Origin: Acidobacteriota bacterium | GTDB lineage: Bacteria > Acidobacteriota > Terriglobia > UBA7540 | Direction: 5' to 3' | Assembly: GCA_021828225.1 (NCBI GenBank) | Contig: JAKASH010000105.1 | Coordinates: forward strand, 1-8,225 | Length of the DNA: 8,225 nt | Shown here: positions 1-5,582 of the stretch, piece after piece | How positions within the stretch are numbered: position 1 is the stretch's first letter | Layout of the letters: every line of letters begins with the position of its first letter | Notes under the pieces: generated by a model | What the model was told of the DNA's origin: nothing | Seen by the model: the letters and a program-made list of their open reading frames with translations, nothing else | Databases searched by the model: none | Position numbers and translations under genes: made by a program

Positions 1-111
1 GCGGCCATGGCAAATCCTCAGGAAGTTCTGCCAGTTTACCACTGGCGGGCCGGCACGGAGGCTGGTTTTGGGGTCAGCGACTTCCCGAAGCGACTCGTTG
101 GGAGCAGGCGC

Positions 112-153
112 TTTGATCGCACACATCGCAAAGACCGCGATGTATGCGCCACC
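112..153. repeat. Dispersed hairpin repeat, copy 1
   Basis: This is a single copy of the hairpin repeat also present twice at 3402-3491. The stem is ATCGC (125-129) with GCGAT (137-141) and a 7-nt loop AAAGACC. The copy at 3409-3425 has the same arms and the loop AAAAGAC. Both are followed shortly by ATGCGCCACC (144-153 here). The left side is less conserved than in the other copies. Three related copies in 8 kb, all outside genes, suggest a family of dispersed palindromic repeats of REP type. Function is unknown. Confidence 0.55.
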
Positions 154-203
154 TGTGGATGTATTCGTGCAATCTGGAAACGGCAGGCAGGACAGCGCAG
201 CGC

Positions 204-250
204 AGAGACTGATCGTGTCCAGCTGCGCAGTCGGAACCCGACCAGTCTCT
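204..250. repeat. Long inverted repeat (hairpin)
   Basis: AGAGACTGATC (204-214) is complementary to GACCAGTCTCT (240-250) with one mismatch, giving a 10-of-11 bp stem and a 25-nt loop. It sits about 110 bp beyond the stop codon of the minus-strand glycosidase gene. There is no T-tract next to it, so I do not call it an intrinsic terminator. It may be part of a degraded repeat. Confidence 0.4.
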
Positions 251-362
251 GACGCTCGACCAGTTCAATCTGGCCTTGCTTTCCCAACCACAGGCCTTCC
301 GCACCAGTCCAGTCGCCCGCAAGCACGACTTTCAGCCAGGAAGCCCTGAGTTCCCCGCAGTC

Positions 363-2099
363 TTATGTGGACGCGCTGAGCGCCCGGGAAAACTGTTCGG
401 GATTGCGCGCCAACTGCTGTGAGAAGGTTGCCGCCTGGTTGAACGCATAAAGCAACTGGTTAGCGGGTCCGAGATCAAAGACCGGCTCCGTTCTGGCCGC
501 CGCGTCCGGGGCGCGGCCCTTGTCCCAGGAGGCGTTGAGCTTTTCGAGGAGGCGTTGATCACGCTCGGCGATGGTTCGGATCAGCGCCGCTGCTGCCTCG
601 GGCGACCTTTGCGGCTTCGCGGCCTCCTCGACCAGAACCGTAATGCGCCAGAAGATGTGCTCGAGATACTCGACGGAAAGCCGGAAGGTGAGGAAGTCGT
701 CAAAATGATCGCGGACCTGGGCTTCACTAAAGACAAGCTGGCTGAGCAGGCGCCGGAACGGCGGTGCGTTGAGCATGCCGGATTGGACGGCGGCCTTCAG
801 TTCCGCCTCGTTCCGCCAGGGGACGGGCAGCACCGGGCGCATCCAGGGCGGCGAGCAGGATTTTTTATTCGGCGTGATCTCGTAAAGCGTCGTAAAGACG
901 TCAGACCAGTTTTCATTCCATTCGGCCTGGTAGAATTTTTCGACGAAGCGCCTGAAAGCGGACCTCCGTGCTTCCGCGCTCCCTTGTCTTATAGAGACAG
1001 AGGAATAGGCATAGCTGTCCCAGAGTGAGCCCTGGATGTAACGCGACGGTACCCAGTTCGTCACAATCACGCCCAGCGCCCGGGGGCTGTTGATGCTTCG
1101 GTAAGCGTCGGCATAGGCGTCGATGTTGCGCAGGGCGTTGAGTCCGGGCCGCGGTCCCCAGCGGCAGGAAATGATCGCCGGCGCACCAATCGCCCGCAGT
1201 CCGGTATCGATGATTTTCTGCGCCGCCTGCGCCAGCGGTTCGGGATCCGTCACGTAGTACTGCCAGTCCATGACGATGATGTCCTTGTTGAGCCGCGGCA
1301 AGACGCCGGGCCGCTTGTGCAGAACATAATCGCCCCAGACAATGAACTCCTTGCCCAAGCCGCGCGCAACGTGATCGAGGGAGTTCAGGTATTCGGCCCA
1401 AATCTCGTCCCGGCTTTTGGTCTTGAGGGCTTCGCGCGAAAGCGCAGATCCTCCCCAGCTGACTTCATCGCAGCCGCCGTGGAGGTAAGGCGAGGGAAAA
1501 ATCTCTGCAACCTCCCGGTAAAGATCCGACATTAATTTCAAAGTTTGCGGCGAAACTGGAGTGACGGCGGAAAAGTTGCCGTGCCCTCCCGGCATCCGGT
1601 CCGCCAGGCTGGCATACTGCGGGACGGCGGTGATATACCTCGTGTGGCCGAACGACTCGATCTCCGGAATCAGATCGACCCCCCGCTCCTGCGCATAGTG
1701 GGCCAGGTCTCTTGCCTGTTCCTGGGTAAGGGCGTTCTTATGAGTAATGAGTTCGGGATGGCTCTTGAAGCGCAGGGCGGCACCTTGATCGTCCGCCAGC
1801 GAAATCAGATAAGCATTCATGTTCCATTCGTGGCAGAAGTCGATGGCGCGCCGGTAGTAGGAAGGATCTTCGGGAAGGCGTCCGGCATCCGCCATCAGGC
1901 CGTACATGCGGCCGCCCGCCCGCGTTGTTTCCGCGGGATTCCCTTGTGCTGACTCTTCCGGCGACTTCGCACCGTGCTTCAAGACCCCGGAAAGTGTGGC
2001 GCCCGTGGCGGGCGCTCCATTCGAAAGCCGGTCTGCCAACAGTTTTGAACCTGCGATGCCAGCAATGCCACTCGCAAGAAAGTCTCTTCGGGTTTTCAT
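363..2099 (-). CDS. Tat-exported family 20 glycosyl hydrolase (beta-N-acetylhexosaminidase-like)
   Basis: This is a 578-residue protein resembling the catalytic domain of GH20 enzymes, which remove terminal beta-linked N-acetylhexosamines by substrate-assisted catalysis. The start MKTRRDFLASG carries a twin-arginine motif followed by a hydrophobic stretch (about 7-20), so export by the Tat pathway is likely. The barrel begins near residue 65. RMYGLMADAGR and the YYRRAIDFCHEWNMNAYLIS stretch (about 81-100) match the GH20 entry strands, and LADDQG follows. LIPEIESFGHT (143-153) and HGGCDEVSW (207-215) match further GH20 signatures; in the latter D211-E212 would be the catalytic Asp-Glu pair. 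The usual N-terminal GH20b domain is not evident, and the C-terminal 150 residues are mostly helical and unassigned. Substrate cannot be told from sequence. The ATG at 2099 has AAGGA about 10 bases upstream; a TTG at 2129 with a better ribosome binding site is a real alternative. The gene is divergent from the CBM9-like gene. Confidence 0.85.
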   Translation of the reverse strand: MKTRRDFLASGIAGIAGSKLLADRLSNGAPATGATLSGVLKHGAKSPEESAQGNPAETTRAGGRMYGLMADAGRLPEDPSYYRRAIDFCHEWNMNAYLISLADDQGAALRFKSHPELITHKNALTQEQARDLAHYAQERGVDLIPEIESFGHTRYITAVPQYASLADRMPGGHGNFSAVTPVSPQTLKLMSDLYREVAEIFPSPYLHGGCDEVSWGGSALSREALKTKSRDEIWAEYLNSLDHVARGLGKEFIVWGDYVLHKRPGVLPRLNKDIIVMDWQYYVTDPEPLAQAAQKIIDTGLRAIGAPAIISCRWGPRPGLNALRNIDAYADAYRSINSPRALGVIVTNWVPSRYIQGSLWDSYAYSSVSIRQGSAEARRSAFRRFVEKFYQAEWNENWSDVFTTLYEITPNKKSCSPPWMRPVLPVPWRNEAELKAAVQSGMLNAPPFRRLLSQLVFSEAQVRDHFDDFLTFRLSVEYLEHIFWRITVLVEEAAKPQRSPEAAAALIRTIAERDQRLLEKLNASWDKGRAPDAAARTEPVFDLGPANQLLYAFNQAATFSQQLARNPEQFSRALSAST

Positions 2100-2126
2100 C
2101 TCGATGTTATCCTTATCTTGTTTTTG

Positions 2127-2141
2127 CAACACTTCCTCCTT
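2127..2141 (-). promoter_or_regulatory. Strong Shine-Dalgarno with in-frame TTG start
   Basis: On the minus strand, AAGGAGG (reverse complement of 2135-2141) lies 5 bases before a TTG codon (2127-2129). That TTG is in frame with, and 10 codons upstream of, the ATG chosen for the glycosidase, with no stop between. Spacing and complementarity are better than for the ATG. Starting here would add MQKQDKDNIE before MKTRRDF, giving a longer n-region for the Tat signal. I keep ATG as the primary call because Tat substrates usually begin a few residues before the twin arginines, but it is close. Confidence 0.45.
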
Positions 2142-2352
2142 GTGTCGGCATATCATATCCCAACAACGAAGAGAGGATAGAGATTTTATCGAAGCTTCTT
2201 TGGGAGACTGCAAGCTGATAGAATCTCTCGGTGAGGGAAGGCGGGCAGAATGCGGCACGAATCGCCGCTTTGTGAAGCGAGGCGCGCAGGATGGAGCCGT
2301 CTGGATTCCGACACGCACCGACTTAAAGGTTTGCGCATGCTCGGTGTGACAG

Positions 2353-2490
2353 GCGTCAGGGCCTGGCTTCAGCCATGCTGCAAAGCGCGCCCTGGCAGCA
2401 TCAGGGCTTCAGCCCTGGAAGCCCTCAGCGGCTAAAACCGGTCAGCATACGGGGTCCCATAACGGCATGGCTAAAGCCATGCCCTGACGC
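2353..2490. repeat. 138-bp palindromic element with terminal inverted repeats
   Basis: The first 28 bases (2353-2380) and the reverse complement of the last 28 (2463-2490) agree at 25 positions; the outermost 10 (GCGTCAGGGC / GCCCTGACGC) are perfect. Each end is itself a hairpin: GGCATGGC-TAAA-GCCATGCC at 2464-2483 on the right, and CTGGC-TTCA-GCCA on the left. The interior contains a third one, CAGGGC-TTCA-GCCCTG (2402-2417), plus ATGCTGC/GCAGCAT (2375-2381/2395-2401). No reading frame inside looks like a transposase. It therefore looks like a non-autonomous, REP/BIME- or MITE-like element. It ends 42 bp before the ribosome binding site of the CBM9-like gene, so it may be transcribed as part of that leader. 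I see no obvious target-site duplication. Confidence 0.7.
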
Positions 2491-2544
2491 GTGGGTTGCG
2501 AGTTTACTGATTGCGCCGCGGATAACTTGCTTGAGGAGGCAGAA

Positions 2545-3366
2545 ATGGCAACTGGTTCTGGAGATGGGCTAGCGCATTACACGTGTTACCGGGCGGCGGG
2601 GCCGATTATAGTGGATGGCAAGCTGGACGAGCCTTCCTGGGCGATGGCTCCGCGCTCCAGCGCATTTGTGGACATTGTGACGGGCGAGCCGGCCTGGTTT
2701 GATACGCGTGTGGCGCTGCTGTGGGATGACGACTACCTCTATTTCGGCTTCACGGCGGAGGAGCCGGACGTTTGGGCCACGCTGACCAAGCGCGACTCCA
2801 AGATTTACGAAGACAATGACATGGAAGTCTTCATTGCCGGGCAGGACGCCTATTACGAGTTTGAGATCAACGCGCTCGATACGATCTATGAAGTTTTCTG
2901 GATCTGGAAAGACCAGTGCAAGCCGGGTGGGAAGTTCTACGGCAAGCCGGAGTGGAATCCGGCCGAGCATCCGATCATGGAGATTGACGGCATCGGCGGG
3001 CATGTGCATCCGCGTGGCTGGCGCTTCGGATTTCTCGACTGGGACTATCCGGGCCTGAAGCACGCCGTGCACGTGGATGGCACGCTGAACAAGCGCGACG
3101 ACGAGGACAAGGGCTGGACGGTGGAACTGGCGCTGCCGTGGAAAGGGCTTCGTTTGCTGGCCGACGGACGGTCGCTGCCGCCGAAAGACGGCGACGTCTG
3201 GCGAATCGACTGCTCGCGGTTTCAGCAGGTCGACCGCGAAGGGAAACGGCTGGAAGTAAGTCCCGGCTGGACGTGGAACAAGCACGGCCACTACGATTCC
3301 CACATTCCGGAGGTTTTTACCTACGTGCACTTTTCAGACCGGGTGGTAGAGCAAAACCTGGGGTAA
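2545..3366 (+). CDS. CBM9-like carbohydrate-binding family protein
   Basis: This is a 273-residue protein that appears to be one carbohydrate-binding module family 9-like beta-sandwich domain. The family hallmark VDGKLDEPSW is at 23-32, followed by LWDDDYLYFGF (59-69), NDMEVFI (91-97), the YYEFEINALDT strand (103-113) and, near the end, WTVELALPWKGL (191-202). Proteins of this type are often found next to glycoside hydrolases in soil heterotrophs and are presumed to bind sugars; no catalytic activity can be inferred. The ATG at 2545 is preceded by GAGGAGG (2533-2539) at 5-base spacing, which decides the start over an in-frame GTG at 2491. There is no signal peptide or lipobox from either start, so the product is predicted cytoplasmic, unusual beside a Tat-exported GH20 enzyme. 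The gene is divergent from that enzyme and convergent with the SDR gene. Ligand unknown. Confidence 0.8.
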   Translation: MATGSGDGLAHYTCYRAAGPIIVDGKLDEPSWAMAPRSSAFVDIVTGEPAWFDTRVALLWDDDYLYFGFTAEEPDVWATLTKRDSKIYEDNDMEVFIAGQDAYYEFEINALDTIYEVFWIWKDQCKPGGKFYGKPEWNPAEHPIMEIDGIGGHVHPRGWRFGFLDWDYPGLKHAVHVDGTLNKRDDEDKGWTVELALPWKGLRLLADGRSLPPKDGDVWRIDCSRFQQVDREGKRLEVSPGWTWNKHGHYDSHIPEVFTYVHFSDRVVEQNLG

Positions 3367-3398
3367 CGGGAACAGCCGATGACGGGTGCAGCTTGTAC

Positions 3399-3440
3399 CG
3401 CATCACAGATCGCAAAAGACGCGATGATGCGCCACCCACG
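3399..3440. repeat. Dispersed hairpin repeat, copy 2
   Basis: The 39-bp unit (3402-3440) begins with ATCACAGA and ends with TGCGCCACCCACG. Its 18-bp centre folds through ATCGC (3409-3413) and GCGAT (3421-3425) with loop AAAAGAC. An outer arm CGCATC (3399-3404) pairs with GATGCG (3426-3431), leaving a 4-nt bulge ACAG on the left side. It lies 35 bp after the CBM9-like stop codon, in a convergent gap, so it could work as a transcript-ending or 3'-protecting structure for either flanking gene. No T-tract is present. Confidence 0.65.
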
Positions 3441-3452
3441 GGGACCCACGAG

Positions 3453-3491
3453 ATCACAGACGCCAGACGGCGGGCGTCTGCGCCACCCACG
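3453..3491. repeat. Dispersed hairpin repeat, copy 3
   Basis: This 39-bp unit has the same ends as copy 2 (ATCACAGA, TGCGCCACCCACG), is exactly as long, and starts 51 bp later. The centre differs in sequence but is again self-complementary: CAGACGCC (3457-3464) pairs perfectly with GGCGTCTG (3473-3480) across an 8-nt loop. The unit ends 4 bp before the SDR stop codon, so it lies in the 3' end of that transcript. The pairing is kept while the arm sequences differ, which suggests selection for structure. Confidence 0.65.
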
Positions 3492-3495
3492 ATGG

Positions 3496-4437
3496 CTACT
3501 GCTGCTTGACGATTTCCGGCTTGAGTTCGGCGGCGACCAGTGGCCAGCCTTCGGCGACGCTGGGGACGCTGGGTTTCCAGCCCGAGGCTTTCTTGAAGCG
3601 GGCGTTTGAAACCCTCTGCGAGCGAGAGAGATAACTCCACACATTGCCGAACGTCGCTTTCCCCAGCACGCCGGGAAACCGGAACGGTTTGGGGACGTGC
3701 ACAGCGTCGGCGAGCGTGTGCAGGTAGTCTTCGAACCTGACGGGGTTTTCGTCAACCACGTTGTAGACCCCAGCCGGCAGCTTGAGAGACGCGAGAACGG
3801 CCGTGCCCGCATCGGGTATATAAATTGAAGAGACGAAATGGGAACCGGGTCCGGGCTGAACCAGCAGGCGCCGGCTCATCATGCTGATCATGTCGGTTGT
3901 CATATTCGATTCGACGCCGTAAAAACCGCCGAAGCGAAGAACAATCCCGCGCCCTCCGGATTCCGAGAATCGCGCCGCTTCCTTTTCGCCATCGAGGGCG
4001 GACCGTAGAACTTCACTTTCGCCGTCGTCGGTCGGTGCGTCTTCGGTGATCCATTGGGAACCGCCGTCGGCGTAGACGAACGTAACCGATTCGTGAACGT
4101 AGACCTGCACGCCTTCCCCAAGGGCCGCGTCGACCAGGATGCGGGCGCCCTCGGTTCGCAGGAGATTGGTTTCCGCCCAGGCGCCGCGGGAGCGCATCTT
4201 TCCGATGGGCGGGATCTTGGTGGTCAGCCGCAGGACGGCTTCCGACCCGGCAATGGCCTGGCGCACTTCCTTGGGATCGTAAAGGTCCACCTGGACCGGT
4301 TCAGCCCCAAGATCGCGAACCCGTTCAGCCTTTTTGCTGGTTCGGGCCGTCGCGCGAACCTGATGTCCGGCTTCGACCAGCGCTTTCAGACTTGCCCGCC
4401 CCAGAACGCCCGTTCCACCAGCAATAAAGACTTTCAT
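3496..4437 (-). CDS. NAD(P)-binding extended/atypical SDR family protein (epimerase/dehydratase-like)
   Basis: This is a 313-residue protein with an N-terminal Rossmann fold. MKVFIAGGTGVLG carries the GxxGxxG dinucleotide motif (G7, G10, G13), followed by the Arg-rich stretch RATARTSKKAERVR (28-41). That stretch and DLYD (51-54) are typical of extended SDR proteins. VYVHESVTFVYADGG (112-126) corresponds to the strand carrying the catalytic Ser in nucleotide-sugar epimerases. The YxxxK site appears as LDGEK (148-152), with Lys kept but Tyr replaced by Leu, so classical SDR chemistry is doubtful. IVLRFGGFYG (165-174) and YIPDAGTAV (206-214) are further family motifs; the C-terminal 100 residues would hold the substrate. 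It is probably cytoplasmic. GGAGG (reverse complement of 4443-4447) lies 5 bases before the ATG. The next gene upstream on this strand is 225 bp away, so separate transcription is likely. Substrate unknown; NmrA-like redox sensing or a reductase role are alternatives. Confidence 0.8.
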   Translation of the reverse strand: MKVFIAGGTGVLGRASLKALVEAGHQVRATARTSKKAERVRDLGAEPVQVDLYDPKEVRQAIAGSEAVLRLTTKIPPIGKMRSRGAWAETNLLRTEGARILVDAALGEGVQVYVHESVTFVYADGGSQWITEDAPTDDGESEVLRSALDGEKEAARFSESGGRGIVLRFGGFYGVESNMTTDMISMMSRRLLVQPGPGSHFVSSIYIPDAGTAVLASLKLPAGVYNVVDENPVRFEDYLHTLADAVHVPKPFRFPGVLGKATFGNVWSYLSRSQRVSNARFKKASGWKPSVPSVAEGWPLVAAELKPEIVKQQ

Positions 4438-4543
4438 GGCCGCCTCCAGTCTGCTGAGTCTTCAAGTTGCCTGAAAGATCGCTTGCTCAGGGATGGCAGG
4501 ACGCGCAGCCCCCATCGAACGGGCTCCAGCTCCCTCTAGGCTA

Positions 4544-4572
4544 ATGGTACGTGGCTCAAGGCCATAAGACAA
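4544..4572 (-). promoter_or_regulatory. Candidate sigma70-type promoter for the SDR gene
   Basis: On the minus strand TTGTCT (reverse complement of 4567-4572) and TACCAT (reverse complement of 4544-4549) each match 4 of 6 consensus bases and are exactly 17 bp apart. Transcription would begin near 4537, giving a leader of about 100 nt before the SDR start codon. Such partial matches occur by chance, so this is only a candidate. Confidence 0.3.
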
Positions 4573-4642
4573 GTGGCTAGTCGTCTTTAAAATGAACCTG
4601 CGAAATGACGGATCGCGTCACGCCCCGCACGGATCGATCCAT

Positions 4643-4662
4643 AAAAAATTCCCGCCGGGGGC
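4643..4662 (-). terminator. Candidate weak intrinsic terminator after the membrane protein gene
   Basis: Directly after the TGA at 4663-4665, the minus strand reads a short GC-rich inverted repeat (CCC-CGGC-GGG) followed by a run of six T residues (the A-run at 4643-4648 on the plus strand). The stem is short, so termination may be inefficient. A perfect 10-bp palindrome GGATCGATCC follows at 4631-4640. Confidence 0.3.
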
Positions 4663-5511
4663 TCAGGCCAGGGGTTCGGCGCTTCCGGCCTGCTCCGTGT
4701 TGATAACTGGAGCAGCCTTGCGCGTCAGAAGATGGCCGAGGAGGGCGCCGTAGGCGAGATTGGAGATTCCGATTTCGACCCCGTGAGCCATTCGCACGTA
4801 ACCGGGCAGGTAGGGATCGTGCATCAGCAGGGGAGCGACTCCGGCCAGGATGGGAAAAGACAAGCCAAGCGCGGCCGCTGCCCTGCCGCGTTCTCCCGGC
4901 ATGCCGCTTGTGACCGCCAGCCCGGCCGCGACGTAGACCAGACCGCGAAGAATCTCCACTTCAATCGTACTCATCGGGTCCGGAAGCCGGAACCCAGCGT
5001 AGAAGCCTCCCCGAAACGGGAATACGGCCAGGCCGGCAACGAAATAACACAGGAGGTAAAGCAAATCTCCAAGCACGATGCGCCCTGCCCAGCCTGCGGC
5101 CGAGCGCGGGACGAGAGGCTTTCTCTCTTCCTGCCCGGTGTTCTTCCAGCAGCCGAGAATCAGAGCCAGCAGCGGAGTGAAAATCAGCGCCGTGCAAAAT
5201 CCTGCGGCCATCAGCCGGAAAACATCGTGGGCATGCACGCCGATTTTAAACACCAGCGTTTCGTCCAGGGTGTTCAGGTCATTGATTCCGAAAAAGAGAA
5301 TGAAGAGGGCTCCTGAAAGTTTCCATCCGCGCTGGTGCGAGCTCGCCGCCACGAGCGAGAGTGCCAGAACGACCAGGAGGCTTGAGAGGGCGGGGAGTCC
5401 CAGCGGGGACGTGAATTGTGCGGCAACCCACACGTGGCTCCAGAGAGCCTGCAAGGCAAGCAGCAACACTGTAGCACCGGCAATGCGCAGGGTCAGGTCG
5501 AATGCCTTCAT
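4663..5511 (-). CDS. Unrecognised integral membrane protein, about seven or eight transmembrane segments
   Basis: This is a 282-residue, strongly hydrophobic protein that I do not recognise. Likely membrane segments by eye are about 8-30, 36-56, 65-78, 98-121, 143-165, 185-202, 208-228 and 240-262. A hydrophilic, charged loop separates the fourth and fifth (CWKNTGQEERKPLVPRS, 121-137). Polar or charged residues near the membrane that might matter include N77, D78, N80, D83 and E84 after the third segment, and H93, H95 and D96 before the fourth. There is no periplasmic catalytic or ATP-binding domain, so a channel, carrier or membrane-bound enzyme are all possible. The ATG at 5511 has only a weak ribosome binding site (AAAGAG, about 9 bases upstream). 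The gene lies 71 bp downstream of the DUF1080 gene on the same strand and may be cotranscribed, with a hairpin in the spacer. Confidence 0.75.
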   Translation of the reverse strand: MKAFDLTLRIAGATVLLLALQALWSHVWVAAQFTSPLGLPALSSLLVVLALSLVAASSHQRGWKLSGALFILFFGINDLNTLDETLVFKIGVHAHDVFRLMAAGFCTALIFTPLLALILGCWKNTGQEERKPLVPRSAAGWAGRIVLGDLLYLLCYFVAGLAVFPFRGGFYAGFRLPDPMSTIEVEILRGLVYVAAGLAVTSGMPGERGRAAAALGLSFPILAGVAPLLMHDPYLPGYVRMAHGVEIGISNLAYGALLGHLLTRKAAPVINTEQAGSAEPLA

Positions 5512-5536
5512 GGGGTTGCTCTTTCACAATTGCGAA

Positions 5537-5561
5537 GAGGCTGGCGGTGCTGACCAGCCTC
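5537..5561 (-). terminator. Strong hairpin between the DUF1080 and membrane protein genes
   Basis: GAGGCTGG (5537-5544) and CCAGCCTC (5554-5561) form a perfect 8-bp stem with a 9-nt loop. It begins 22 bp after the DUF1080 stop codon in the direction of transcription. No T-tract follows, so it may attenuate or stabilise the upstream mRNA 3' end rather than act as a true intrinsic terminator. Confidence 0.35.
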
Positions 5562-5582
5562 GGTCAAGCCGGATATTCCATT

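Larger units (their letters stand above)
1..362. other. Non-coding left flank with hairpins
   Basis: I find no convincing gene in this stretch. The open frames on both strands are short, overlap one another and have arginine-, cysteine- and serine-rich compositions typical of chance frames in GC-rich DNA. The stretch holds three inverted repeats. The first is a 6-bp stem GCCAGT/ACTGGC (30-46, 5-nt loop). The second is the ATCGC/GCGAT hairpin at 125-141, listed separately. The third is an 11-bp stem at 204-214/240-250 with one mismatch. It lies downstream of the minus-strand glycosidase gene that ends at 363, so any of these could influence the 3' end of that transcript, but none is followed by a clear T-tract. 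The bases at 333-349 resemble 2411-2428 inside the large repeat element and may be a remnant of it. Confidence 0.6.
2100..2544. other. Divergent intergenic region
   Basis: This 445-bp spacer separates two genes transcribed away from each other, so both promoters should lie here. For the minus-strand glycosidase the best -10-like hexamer is TATGAT (reverse complement of 2152-2157), without a good -35. It would put the transcript start just before the AAGGAGG at 2135-2141. For the plus-strand gene I see no convincing promoter; TTGCGA (2496-2501) and GATAAC (2521-2526) are 19 bp apart and weak. The right half is taken up by a palindromic element (2353-2490). The stretch 2160-2350 holds nothing else I recognise. 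Confidence 0.6.

Noticed and set aside
36..326. 96-codon open frame on the minus strand in the left flank
   Set aside because: It runs through two hairpin repeats, has an unusual Arg/Ser/Cys-rich composition and no ribosome binding site, and competing frames of similar length exist on the other strand.
555..1028. 157-codon open frame on the plus strand opposite the glycosidase
   Set aside because: It overlaps the conserved-length GH20 gene throughout and has no recognisable features.
2100..2318. Longer N-terminus for the glycosidase from the ATG at 2318
   Set aside because: The extra 73 residues resemble no domain and would bury the twin-arginine signal motif in mid-protein. The ATG at 2099 or TTG at 2129 fit better.
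2491..2544. GTG at 2491 as the start of the CBM9-like gene
   Set aside because: It abuts the end of the palindromic element and has no good ribosome binding site; the ATG at 2545 follows GAGGAGG at ideal spacing and still keeps the whole domain.
3402..3491. CRISPR-like repeat-spacer array
   Set aside because: There are only two units; the conserved parts are the ends and the variable part is an internal palindrome, the opposite of a CRISPR repeat. No cas gene is present.
4732..5316. 194-codon open frame on the plus strand opposite the membrane protein gene
   Set aside because: Its translation is polar with no recognisable domain, whereas the minus-strand frame gives well-defined membrane segments.
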